Assembly: GCA_905207425.1 (NCBI GenBank)
Contig: CAJLLB010000077.1
Coordinates: 1 to 9,389 of the forward strand
Reading direction: 5' to 3'
Origin: an uncultured Collinsella sp.
Lineage (GTDB): Bacteria > Actinomycetota > Coriobacteriia > Coriobacteriales > Coriobacteriaceae
Length of the DNA: 9,389 nt
Below are positions 1 through 5,472 of this stretch, in pieces. The translations under genes and the position numbers were made by a program. The notes below the pieces were generated by a model, which saw nothing but the letters and a program-made list of their open reading frames with translations, did not search any database and had not been told where the DNA came from. The first letter of the stretch is position 1. Each line of letters begins with the position of its first letter.

Positions 1-1
1 C

Positions 2-907
2 GCTGACGGCTCGCCCGCCATGAGCGAAAAGGCGCTGCTCAAGCTGGCCGCCGCGCTGGAACGCTCAAGCGAGCACCCGCTGGCCGAGGCGATTATGGCC
101 GAATGCGAGACACGCGGGATCGTCGCGCGCATGGTCGAAGACTTTACTGCCGTGCCCGGTCGTGGCGTTACGGCTCACGAGGGGCAAAACGCCATTGCAG
201 CCGGCAACGTACGCCTGATGAACGAGCTGGGCGTTACCGTGCCCGCGGGTCTTGCCGAGCAATTTGCCGCCGAGGGCAAAACGCCGCTGTTCTTTGCCAA
301 GAACGGCGAGCTTGCCGGCACCATTGCCGTGGCTGACGAGGTCAAGGAGACGAGCGCCGGGGCCATCGCCGCACTGCGCTCGCTTGGCGTCGACGTGCGC
401 ATGCTCACCGGCGACAACCACGTGACGGCCGAGGCCATCGCCCGCCGCGTGGGACTGAGCAGCGAGCAGGTCATCGCCGACGTCCTCCCCGCCGACAAGG
501 AGCGCCACGTGCGCGAGCTGCAGAATGAGTGCAGCAAGGTCGCCATGGTGGGCGACGGCATCAATGACTCCCCCGCCCTGGCGCGCGCCGACGTGGGCCT
601 TGCGATCGGCACCGGCGCCGACATCGCCAAGGAGGGCGCCGACGTGGTACTCATGCGCAGCGACCTCATGGATGTTGCGCGGGCCATCGAGCTTTCGCGC
701 GCCACGATTCGCAACATCAAGCAGGACTTGTTCTGGGCGCTGTTCTACAACGGCATCGGCATTCCGCTCGCCGCGGGCGTGTTCTTCCCCCTCACCGGCT
801 GGCAACTCTCGCCGATGTTTGGCGCCGTGGCCATGAGCCTGTCGAGCGTGTGCGTCGTAAGCAATGCGCTGCGCCTGAAATCCTTTAAGCCTAAAGTGGC
901 AAAATAG
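2..907 (+). CDS. copA: Cu+-exporting P1B-type ATPase, C-terminal part
   Basis: ATP-driven export of monovalent copper across the cytoplasmic membrane. The frame is open from base 2, so the gene starts upstream. The 301 residues here cover the nucleotide-binding domain, the rest of the P domain and the last two membrane helices. Seen in order: the P1B signature SEHPLAEAI (His codon 74-76), the nucleotide-site glycines PGRGV, TGDN (407-418), the hinge GDGINDSPAL from 551, then TM7 with YNGIGIPLAAG and TM8 with MSLSSVCVVSNALRL. The YN and M-SS pattern in these helices is that of Cu+ transporters (family knowledge), as opposed to Zn/Cd exporters. The DKTGT phosphorylation loop, CPC motif and any N-terminal metal-binding domains lie outside the window. 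copZ and csoR follow on the same strand, which supports the copper assignment. Confidence 0.93.
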   Translation, partial: ADGSPAMSEKALLKLAAALERSSEHPLAEAIMAECETRGIVARMVEDFTAVPGRGVTAHEGQNAIAAGNVRLMNELGVTVPAGLAEQFAAEGKTPLFFAKNGELAGTIAVADEVKETSAGAIAALRSLGVDVRMLTGDNHVTAEAIARRVGLSSEQVIADVLPADKERHVRELQNECSKVAMVGDGINDSPALARADVGLAIGTGADIAKEGADVVLMRSDLMDVARAIELSRATIRNIKQDLFWALFYNGIGIPLAAGVFFPLTGWQLSPMFGAVAMSLSSVCVVSNALRLKSFKPKVAK

Positions 908-937
908 GCTCACCATTTAGTCCATTTAGAACGGGTT

Positions 938-1028
938 TTCCAGGTGCCCGAGATTGACCTGAAAGAGGAGCGACGCGTACTTTGGTACGCGAGCGACGGC
1001 TTGAAGGTCAAGATCGGGTGCCTGGGAA
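938..1028. repeat. 91-bp symmetric palindrome between copA and copZ
   Basis: Outer arms 938-960 and 1005-1028 (23 and 24 nt) pair with only a few mismatches and one bulge. Inside is a symmetric 13 by 13 nt non-pairing section. The centre is a perfect 7-bp stem CGCGTAC/GTACGCG (974-980 and 985-991) with a TTTG loop. No T-run follows, so it does not look like an ordinary intrinsic terminator. The size and symmetry suggest a REP- or MITE-like intergenic element; that identity is inference. It is read through by an open frame that joins copZ, but the copZ RBS lies after it. Confidence 0.75.
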
Positions 1029-1054
1029 AGCCGACACAACAGAGAGGAATACCC

Positions 1055-1276
1055 ATGCGATACACGATCAAGACTTCCGGCCTCATGTGCGGCCACTGCG
1101 ACGCCACCGTCGAGACGGCGCTGCTCAACGTAGCCGGCGTGACCGACGCCGATGCCGATCACGAGACCCAGACCGTCCAGGTGGAGTGCGCCGACACCGT
1201 GACCGCCGAGCAGCTCGCCGCCGCTGTCGAGGCCGCGGGCGAGAAGTTCCATGCCCTGTCCGTGACCGCAGCCTAG
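1055..1276 (+). CDS. copZ: CopZ-like copper chaperone (heavy-metal-associated domain)
   Basis: Small cytoplasmic copper carrier that hands Cu+ to the CopA exporter (family role). It is 73 residues, the usual length for a single HMA domain. The metal site is MCGHC at residues 11-15, just after the first beta strand, and the rest fits the ferredoxin-like fold, with A/V-rich helices and a closing EKFHALSV strand. The ATG at 1055 is chosen because AGAGAGG (1041-1047) sits 7 nt upstream. A GTG at 944 would add 37 residues encoded by the palindrome and has no RBS. It lies 147 bases after copA, separated by the 91-bp palindrome, so co-transcription with copA is likely but possibly modulated. The symbol reflects family and context. 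Confidence 0.88.
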   Translation: MRYTIKTSGLMCGHCDATVETALLNVAGVTDADADHETQTVQVECADTVTAEQLAAAVEAAGEKFHALSVTAA

Positions 1277-1304
1277 CTGCCACCGCACCAGCAGGCACCG
1301 CTGT

Positions 1305-1330
1305 CGGCCGACATAGCCGGCCGACATAGC
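1305..1330. repeat. Two perfect tandem 13-bp repeats
   Basis: CGGCCGACATAGC occurs twice in direct succession (1305-1317, 1318-1330) just after copZ. Only two copies are present and no function can be read from it. It may be a slippage product. Confidence 0.6.
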
Positions 1331-1364
1331 TGCCCAGCAACCACCGCTCAACCAGCCCTTCAGA

Positions 1365-1431
1365 AGTTGCGGTGAAATAGTTCCTGTTTTAGCGCTTCAA
1401 GCCTGCAAACAAGAACTATTTCACCGCAACT
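1365..1431. repeat. Long inverted repeat upstream of csoR (25-bp arms)
   Basis: Arms 1365-1389 and 1407-1431 are reverse complements over 25 nt with a single mismatch, which can pair as a wobble in RNA. The spacer is 17 nt. The arm core is GTTGCGGTGAAATAGTTC. There is no following T-tract (the next bases are GACGGGGGC), so it is not a typical terminator. It ends 42 nt before the csoR start and could be a mobile-type palindrome, an attenuator or a processing site; which is unknown. Confidence 0.8.
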
Positions 1432-1473
1432 GACGGGGGCATCCGGAAGATTGACCAGAAACGAGGACCCGCC

Positions 1474-1746
1474 ATGATGGCAGACCACAAATCGGTGACC
1501 CGCATGCTCAAGACGGCACGCGGCCAGATCGACGGCATCTTGCGGATGGTCGATGAGGACCGTTATTGCGTCGATATCTCCACGCAGCTCATGGCCACGC
1601 AGGCGCTCCTCGCGCGCATTAACGCCGACGTGCTCAAGGCGCATATCGAGGGCTGTGTGACTTCGGCAATCGAATCGGGCGACGAAGACCTCAAAACCGC
1701 CAAGCTCGCCGAGATCGAGCGCGTCGTCGACAAGCTCTCCAAATAA
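1474..1746 (+). CDS. csoR: CsoR-type copper-sensing transcriptional repressor
   Basis: A 90-residue all-helical repressor of the CsoR/RcnR (DUF156) family; Cu+ binding releases it from copper-resistance operators (family knowledge). The signature RMLKTARGQIDGILRM is at residues 10-25. The Cu+ ligand set is complete: Cys32, His57 and Cys61, with the same spacing as Cys36/His61/Cys65 of the founding M. tuberculosis protein. This favours copper over the nickel (RcnR) or formaldehyde (FrmR) branches. RBS GAGGA (1463-1467) fits the ATG at 1474; ATG 1477 is also possible. It is the third copper gene on the strand, after copA and copZ, and probably regulates this cluster. I did not see a canonical G/C-tract CsoR operator in the intergenic regions here, so it may lie upstream of copA. 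Confidence 0.92.
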   Translation: MMADHKSVTRMLKTARGQIDGILRMVDEDRYCVDISTQLMATQALLARINADVLKAHIEGCVTSAIESGDEDLKTAKLAEIERVVDKLSK

Positions 1747-1756
1747 TTGGGGCATT

Positions 1757-1837
1757 GGGGACAGACTTCTTTGCACCGTCTTGGTGTTCCGGGGACAGGT
1801 ATGTTTGCACCACATTGGTGCAGATTAACCTGTCCCC
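1757..1837. repeat. GGGGACAG-type palindromic repeat with partial second copy
   Basis: A hairpin is formed by 1791-1812 and 1816-1837: GGGGACAGGT plus TGCACCA pair at both ends of the stem, with about five unmatched positions between and a 3-nt loop. A partial direct copy of the left arm (GGGGACAGACTTCTTTGCACC) precedes it at 1757-1777. It lies between csoR and the zinc-ribbon gene. There is no T-run, so a dispersed palindromic repeat is more likely than a terminator. Confidence 0.7.
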
Positions 1838-1853
1838 CTTGCTCTAAATCGGG

Positions 1854-1859
1854 TATAAA
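1854..1859 (+). promoter_or_regulatory. Possible -10 box for the zinc-ribbon gene
   Basis: TATAAA at 1854-1859 would start transcription near 1866, leaving a leader of about 27 nt that contains the RBS. No good -35 hexamer is seen at 16-18 nt upstream, where the GGGGACAG hairpin lies, so this is a weak call. Confidence 0.3.
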
Positions 1860-1892
1860 GGCGTGCAGTATATCGAACGAAAGGCAATTTGC

Positions 1893-2366
1893 ATGAATGA
1901 CTTTATGAAGGGTCGCAATGGCGCCGACGAGCTCACCATCGTGATGGGTTTTGTCGGCATCGTCATCGCAATGATCGGATCGATGGCCCGCATCCAGTGG
2001 CTCAGCTGGATTGCCATCGCCGTCATCGTGATTGGCGTGCTGCGCGGCCTGTCCAAAAATACCGATGCACGCCACAAGGAGAACGAGGCCTTTGTCGCTG
2101 CGACCGCCAATATCCCCGGCTTGGGCAAGTTCGTCGCCAGTTTGGGCGGCGGCGCTGCAGCGGCCAGCACCTCACGCGCGGCCGGCACCAGCAAGGAGGA
2201 CTTTGAGCGTGCCAAACGCACGGCTAAGAAGATGTGGAAGGGCCGCAAGACCACGGCATACCTCAAGTGCCCCAACTGCGGCCAGATGCTGTCCGTCCCC
2301 AAGGGCAAGGGTAAGATCCGCGTCACCTGCCCCAAGTGCCACGCCAAGATGGAAACCCGCTCCTAA
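1893..2366 (+). CDS. Small membrane protein with C-terminal zinc ribbon
   Basis: Function unknown. The 157-residue protein begins with a short polar stretch, then two hydrophobic segments (about residues 14-31 and 35-50) split by a short RIQ turn, consistent with a membrane hairpin. A flexible Ala/Gly/Ser-rich linker (about 75-100) and a basic stretch (KRTAKKMWKGRK) follow. The C-terminus is a zinc ribbon: CPNC at 126-129 and CPKC at 146-149. Similar membrane-plus-zinc-ribbon proteins are common in Actinobacteria and Firmicutes without an assigned role. ATG 1893 is chosen because GAAAGG (1879-1884) lies 8 nt upstream; a GTG at 1863 in frame has no RBS. It is last on the plus strand before the terminator. 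A copper link is only positional and is doubtful because a palindrome and a possible separate promoter precede it. Confidence 0.8.
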   Translation: MNDFMKGRNGADELTIVMGFVGIVIAMIGSMARIQWLSWIAIAVIVIGVLRGLSKNTDARHKENEAFVAATANIPGLGKFVASLGGGAAAASTSRAAGTSKEDFERAKRTAKKMWKGRKTTAYLKCPNCGQMLSVPKGKGKIRVTCPKCHAKMETRS

Positions 2367-2388
2367 ACGCTACGCCATAGGACAAAAT

Positions 2389-2425
2389 AAAAGCCGAGGC
2401 CTCGTGTTGAGACCTCGGCTTTTTT
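2389..2425. terminator. Bidirectional intrinsic terminator between convergent genes
   Basis: Stem AAAAGCCGAGG (2389-2399) with CCTCGGCTTTT (2413-2423), plus an inner CTC/GAG extension. It is followed by TTTTTT (2420-2425) on the plus strand. Read on the minus strand it ends CTTTTATTTT, so it can also stop transcription from the amidohydrolase gene. Confidence 0.9.
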
Positions 2426-2429
2426 GAAT

Positions 2430-2456
2430 GTGACAAAGGGGCTGTCCCTTTTTCAC
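2430..2456. repeat. Small hairpin after the amidohydrolase gene
   Basis: GTGACAAAGGG (2430-2440) pairs with CCCTTTTTCAC (2446-2456) with one mismatch and loop GCTGT. On the minus strand it lies 2 nt beyond the amidohydrolase stop. It contains a GGGACAG core, recalling the hairpin near 1791-1837. Confidence 0.6.
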
Positions 2457-2458
2457 GT

Positions 2459-3829
2459 CTACGCCACGCCGTCGCGAGCGAGCTCCTCTGCCAGGGCTTC
2501 TGCCGGCATGGCCATAATCGCGTCGAGCTCCGCGTCAACCTCAGGGATACGCTTGACCTTGAGCTTGCGCACCAAGTCACCGCGGCACATCACATGCATC
2601 GGCTCACGCAGAGCGCACAGGTCATCGAGCGGGTTCTCGCGCGTCACCAAAATGTCGGCCGCCTTGCCGCACTCGATCGTACCGGTCTCACCGCCCAGGC
2701 CCAGCAGCTCGGCATTGACCTGCGTGGCCGTATGCAGCGCAAAGGCATTGCTCACTTTGACGTACTTGGCAAAGTAGGCCACCTCGCGCCACATGTCGTA
2801 CTGCGTCACGAACGGGCAGCTCGAGTCCGTGCCCAGGCCTACCTTGATACCGGCTTCCAGCGCCGCACGAGCACTCTCGATAATGCCCGAGCATACGATG
2901 TCGCCGTTCTTCTTTTGCGTATCGGTCGAATGGGTCTTTTCCGGGTCGAGCAACACAAACGGCAGCGCCGGGCTGATCGTACAGGTAACGCTGGGCGCAC
3001 GCCCCTCAAGTTGCGTGCCCGCGGCGCCGCGGTACAGTTCCAGGATCTCGGGGGTCATCGGAGCGCCGTGCTCGATTGTGTCGACGCCGGCCTGAAGCGC
3101 AGCCTTCACGCCCTCGGTGCTCTCGACATGGGCCATGACCGGAAGGCCAACCTCGTGCGCCGCCTTGCACGCCGCCGCGGCGACATCGACCGGCATGCGC
3201 AGCACGCCCGGCTCGCCTACCTCGGTCGCATCGAACACGCCACCCGTCACGAACAGCTTGATGACGTCGGCGCCGCGCGCATACAGGTCGCGCACCTGTT
3301 CGGCCGCCTCTGCGGGGCTGTTAGCCACCTGCGCAAAGAGGCCCGCACCGTGGCCACCCGGCACCGTGACACCCGTTCCTGGTGCCACCAGACGCGGACC
3401 CTGATACTTACCGGTGTCGATGGCGTTGCGCACGGCGATGTCGGCAAACAGCGGGTCGCCTGCACCGCGCACCGTGGTCACGCCGCTTGCCAGCTGCTGC
3501 TGAGCGCTGCCCTTGAGGATATGGCGCACGATGGAGCGGCCCACAGGATTGTCGAGCTTTTTCATCAGCGCGCCGGCATCTCCCGCCGAAACCGGCTTGC
3601 CCGAACCGCACAGATGCACATGCATATTGATGAGACCCGGCATGAGGTACGCGCCGGCCAGGTCGATAACCTCGGCACCTGCAGGTGCTTGCGCCACGGC
3701 GCTCGGACCAATCCAGGTGATGACACCGCGCTCAACGGCCACGGCCATATCGGGCTGCGGCTCCATATGTTCCGAACCATCCAGGACGGTCGCATTGATA
3801 AACAACGTGGGACGATCGGCAGTCGCCAT
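2459..3829 (-). CDS. Metal-dependent amidohydrolase, imidazolonepropionase-like / dipeptidase-type
   Basis: A 456-residue TIM-barrel hydrolase of the amidohydrolase superfamily, close to the imidazolonepropionase-related and prolidase-type group whose characterised members cleave dipeptides or cyclic amides. The real substrate cannot be read from the sequence. All metal-site residues are present: His70 and His72 (NMHVHLCG), carboxylated Lys191 (VIKLFVTGG), His234 (MAHVES), His254 (TIEHGAP) and Asp335 (GLGTDSS). The motif GVTTVRGAGD at 116-125 and the C-terminal return to the beta-sandwich (IECGKAADILV) are also typical. No signal peptide, so cytoplasmic. ATG 3829 is chosen over the in-frame start at 3862 because GGGAGG (complement of 3838-3843) is 8 nt upstream. 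A GATAAT-like -10 on the minus strand (complement of 3869-3874) would fit, but without a clear -35. Gene stands alone, after the hairpin cluster. Confidence 0.85.
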   Translation of the reverse strand: MATADRPTLFINATVLDGSEHMEPQPDMAVAVERGVITWIGPSAVAQAPAGAEVIDLAGAYLMPGLINMHVHLCGSGKPVSAGDAGALMKKLDNPVGRSIVRHILKGSAQQQLASGVTTVRGAGDPLFADIAVRNAIDTGKYQGPRLVAPGTGVTVPGGHGAGLFAQVANSPAEAAEQVRDLYARGADVIKLFVTGGVFDATEVGEPGVLRMPVDVAAAACKAAHEVGLPVMAHVESTEGVKAALQAGVDTIEHGAPMTPEILELYRGAAGTQLEGRAPSVTCTISPALPFVLLDPEKTHSTDTQKKNGDIVCSGIIESARAALEAGIKVGLGTDSSCPFVTQYDMWREVAYFAKYVKVSNAFALHTATQVNAELLGLGGETGTIECGKAADILVTRENPLDDLCALREPMHVMCRGDLVRKLKVKRIPEVDAELDAIMAMPAEALAEELARDGVA

Positions 3830-3974
3830 ATCGAGCTCCTCCCTCACGATTAACTTGAACATTTGTCCATTATCGCCCAGCGCGGCAGAGTTGCTGCGGA
3901 CATATCGGTTAACGGAGAAAGGATGAGATGCGGGGAAGGGAATGCGTTACAGCCCCACCCCAGCGACACCAGGG

Positions 3975-4037
3975 AATGTCTCGATCTGTAACAGGTGCAG
4001 GGTTATTGGGCCCCTTGATGTTACAGATCGAGACATT
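3975..4037. repeat. 63-bp hairpin element, copy 1
   Basis: Perfect 19-bp inverted arms AATGTCTCGATCTGTAACA (3975-3993) and its reverse complement (4019-4037) around a 25-nt centre (3994-4018). It is the best preserved of five copies in the window. Lies between the amidohydrolase start and the nuclease-like gene. No T-tract follows on either strand. Confidence 0.9.
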
Positions 4038-4055
4038 CGGTCGATGTTTCACCGG

Positions 4056-4118
4056 TTTGTCTCGATCTGTAACAATTACGGACTCAAACAACCTCTAAAC
4101 GTTATAGATCGAGACAAA
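4056..4118. repeat. 63-bp hairpin element, copy 2
   Basis: Left arm TTTGTCTCGATCTGTAACA (4056-4074), 25-nt centre, right arm CGTTATAGATCGAGACAAA (4100-4118) with two changes from perfect pairing. It starts 81 bp after copy 1 (18-nt linker) and ends 5 nt from the stop codon of the nuclease-like gene. Confidence 0.88.
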
Positions 4119-4123
4119 ACCTC

Positions 4124-5194
4124 TCAGTGCCCATACCACTGGCGTCTCCACTCCTCAGCCAATTCAGCCTGCCGAGGAATACCCGCCAGCCTCATTTTCT
4201 CGACCAGCTTCCCCGGGTCTTTGAGTTCGTTAAACGTAAACCGAAGCACCTTATGCCCGAGCATTGTCAAATGAGATTCCCGCTGACGTTCTGCCACGAA
4301 TGGGTCGACCGACTCCCGACCCCCACCATCCTGCAGGGTATACTTTCCCTTTCCATCGAGCTCGCCAATCACGCACGTTCCGTCCTCGAGCCTCCAGAAA
4401 TAGTCGACTCGAAATACCTGATTCGAATCGAGCGGATCACGAAACTCCACCTGCAACTCTGGCACCGGAAAACCGTATGCAATAAAGAACGCCCGAAAGC
4501 GAGACTCGCCGCCGTTTTCGGACAGCCCGTCCGCATACGACGCAATCACCTGTGCCCTGCGATACCCTCGCCTGCCCTCGCAATCGGCGTGGAGGCGCTC
4601 GCACAAATCCCCACGTGATACGCCTTTCGCCCGCAGTGCAGAATCGGCAATCGCCAACCCGTAGGAGAACGGCGCACGCAGCAGACAATCCTCCACCGTG
4701 CGCCAAAACGACGTCACCCGCACGCCGTCGACGCGCTCGAGCGCGCCCGCCATCTGCGGACGCAACAACCTGCACCCGTTGCTCAACGTCACCGAACAAC
4801 CCGTCTTAACAAGATAACGCGGCCCGAGCAGATCATTCGGCACCTCCAAACCCCACAAAAGCGCCGCGTCATAGCCCCAAAACGCCCAATCGGGATGAAA
4901 TTCCGCAAGCCCTTTGATAGTCCTCAGCGCTCGCTCCGCCGGCGTCAATGCATCCCAATCATGCTGAAAACAGAACAGGTAAGGCTCGAGCTCCGCGATA
5001 TCGTCGGTTCCAACATGGCGCCGCAGCCACATGAGCTCGGTGCTGTCATGCGTTGCAAGCAGCGCACCTTGCTCGGTCGTCTCCGTGAGCCGCGCGAGCA
5101 TCCTGTTCCGCGCCAGCGTGTTGCGAGTCGCATGTTTGTGTTTGAGATCGGTATTAGACACTTTCATCACCACCACGTCAGACAAATGGACCAT
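4124..5194 (-). CDS. PD-(D/E)XK (DUF559/Vsr-like) nuclease-fold protein with AbiEi-like N-terminal half
   Basis: A 356-residue cytoplasmic protein. The C-terminal third resembles the DUF559/Vsr-like endonuclease domain found behind AbiEi-type antitoxin modules in many actinobacterial proteins. Candidate catalytic residues: Glu230 (GGESRFR), Asp264 (FRVDYFW) and the strand GELDGKGKY with Glu278, Asp280 and Lys284. A basic ERQRESHLTMLGHKVLRF segment follows, also typical. The middle has AALLWGLEVP (110-119) and RTVEDCLLR...IADSALR (165-188), the pattern of the AbiEi-like part; the first ~60 residues may be a DNA-binding region. Activity is inferred. ATG 5194 has GGAGG (complement of 5206-5210) 11 nt upstream; ATG 5167 and TTG 5218 are alternatives. 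No toxin-like partner lies beside it. The gene is fitted tightly between hairpin copies 2 and 3, so its promoter must lie in or beyond the repeats. Confidence 0.68.
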   Translation of the reverse strand: MVHLSDVVVMKVSNTDLKHKHATRNTLARNRMLARLTETTEQGALLATHDSTELMWLRRHVGTDDIAELEPYLFCFQHDWDALTPAERALRTIKGLAEFHPDWAFWGYDAALLWGLEVPNDLLGPRYLVKTGCSVTLSNGCRLLRPQMAGALERVDGVRVTSFWRTVEDCLLRAPFSYGLAIADSALRAKGVSRGDLCERLHADCEGRRGYRRAQVIASYADGLSENGGESRFRAFFIAYGFPVPELQVEFRDPLDSNQVFRVDYFWRLEDGTCVIGELDGKGKYTLQDGGGRESVDPFVAERQRESHLTMLGHKVLRFTFNELKDPGKLVEKMRLAGIPRQAELAEEWRRQWYGH

Positions 5195-5217
5195 CGCCGC
5201 TGTTGCCTCCGCTGACA

Positions 5218-5280
5218 AATGTCTTGATCTGTAACAGGAAGACGGTCTTTGAGCCTCTAGTTGTTACAGAACAGGATCTT
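5218..5280. repeat. 63-bp hairpin element, copy 3 (right arm decayed)
   Basis: Left arm AATGTCTTGATCTGTAACA (5218-5236), 25-nt centre, right arm TGTTACAGA followed by a diverged end (5262-5280). The half of the arm nearest the loop still pairs; the outer half does not. It begins 23 nt from the ATG of the nuclease-like gene and 8 nt from its RBS, so it lies in the gene's leader or promoter region. Confidence 0.8.
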
Positions 5281-5296
5281 TCGGCAGCCGCCAACC

Positions 5297-5359
5297 TTTG
5301 TCTCGATCTGTAACAGGTAGGTCGAATTTGGGCTTGTAGATGTTACAGATTGAGACATT
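5297..5359. repeat. 63-bp hairpin element, copy 4
   Basis: Left arm TTTGTCTCGATCTGTAACA (5297-5315), 25-nt centre, right arm TGTTACAGATTGAGACATT (5341-5359). One wobble-type change in the core and two mismatched outer bases. It starts 79 bp after copy 3 (16-nt linker). Confidence 0.88.
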
Positions 5360-5376
5360 CCCCCAACCAGGTGCCA

Positions 5377-5439
5377 AACGTCTCGATCTGTAACAGTTAG
5401 ACCGGTTTTCTGCCGCTAAACGTTACAGATTGAGACAAA
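5377..5439. repeat. 63-bp hairpin element, copy 5
   Basis: Left arm AACGTCTCGATCTGTAACA (5377-5395), 25-nt centre, right arm CGTTACAGATTGAGACAAA (5421-5439). It starts 80 bp after copy 4 (17-nt linker) and lies 33 nt beyond the stop of the next minus-strand gene. Confidence 0.88.
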
Positions 5440-5472
5440 GTCAGGGCTGTAGGGCGACACCAGTCACATCCC

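Noticed and set aside
944..1054. N-terminal extension of CopZ from GTG 944
   Set aside because: The added residues are encoded by the palindrome and there is no RBS; ATG 1055 has a good one and gives the normal HMA length.
926..1351. Minus-strand open frame across copZ
   Set aside because: It covers the palindrome and the antisense of copZ, with low-complexity Gly-rich translation.
2594..3853. Long plus-strand open frame (419 residues) opposite the amidohydrolase gene
   Set aside because: It is the antisense shadow of a GC-rich gene whose metal-site motifs are all intact; its translation is His/Arg-rich and without domains.
3975..4118. Hairpin copies as ordinary intrinsic terminators
   Set aside because: No T-tract follows the stems on either strand, and several lie upstream of genes instead of downstream.
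3909..4274. Small open frames on both strands through hairpin copies 1 and 2
   Set aside because: Their peptides are just translations of the inverted arms (VSICN and VTDRD motifs) and no RBS is seen.
3975..5439. CRISPR array
   Set aside because: The repeats are inverted within each unit, the 25-nt centres resemble each other instead of being unrelated spacers, only two or three units occur per cluster, and there are no cas genes.
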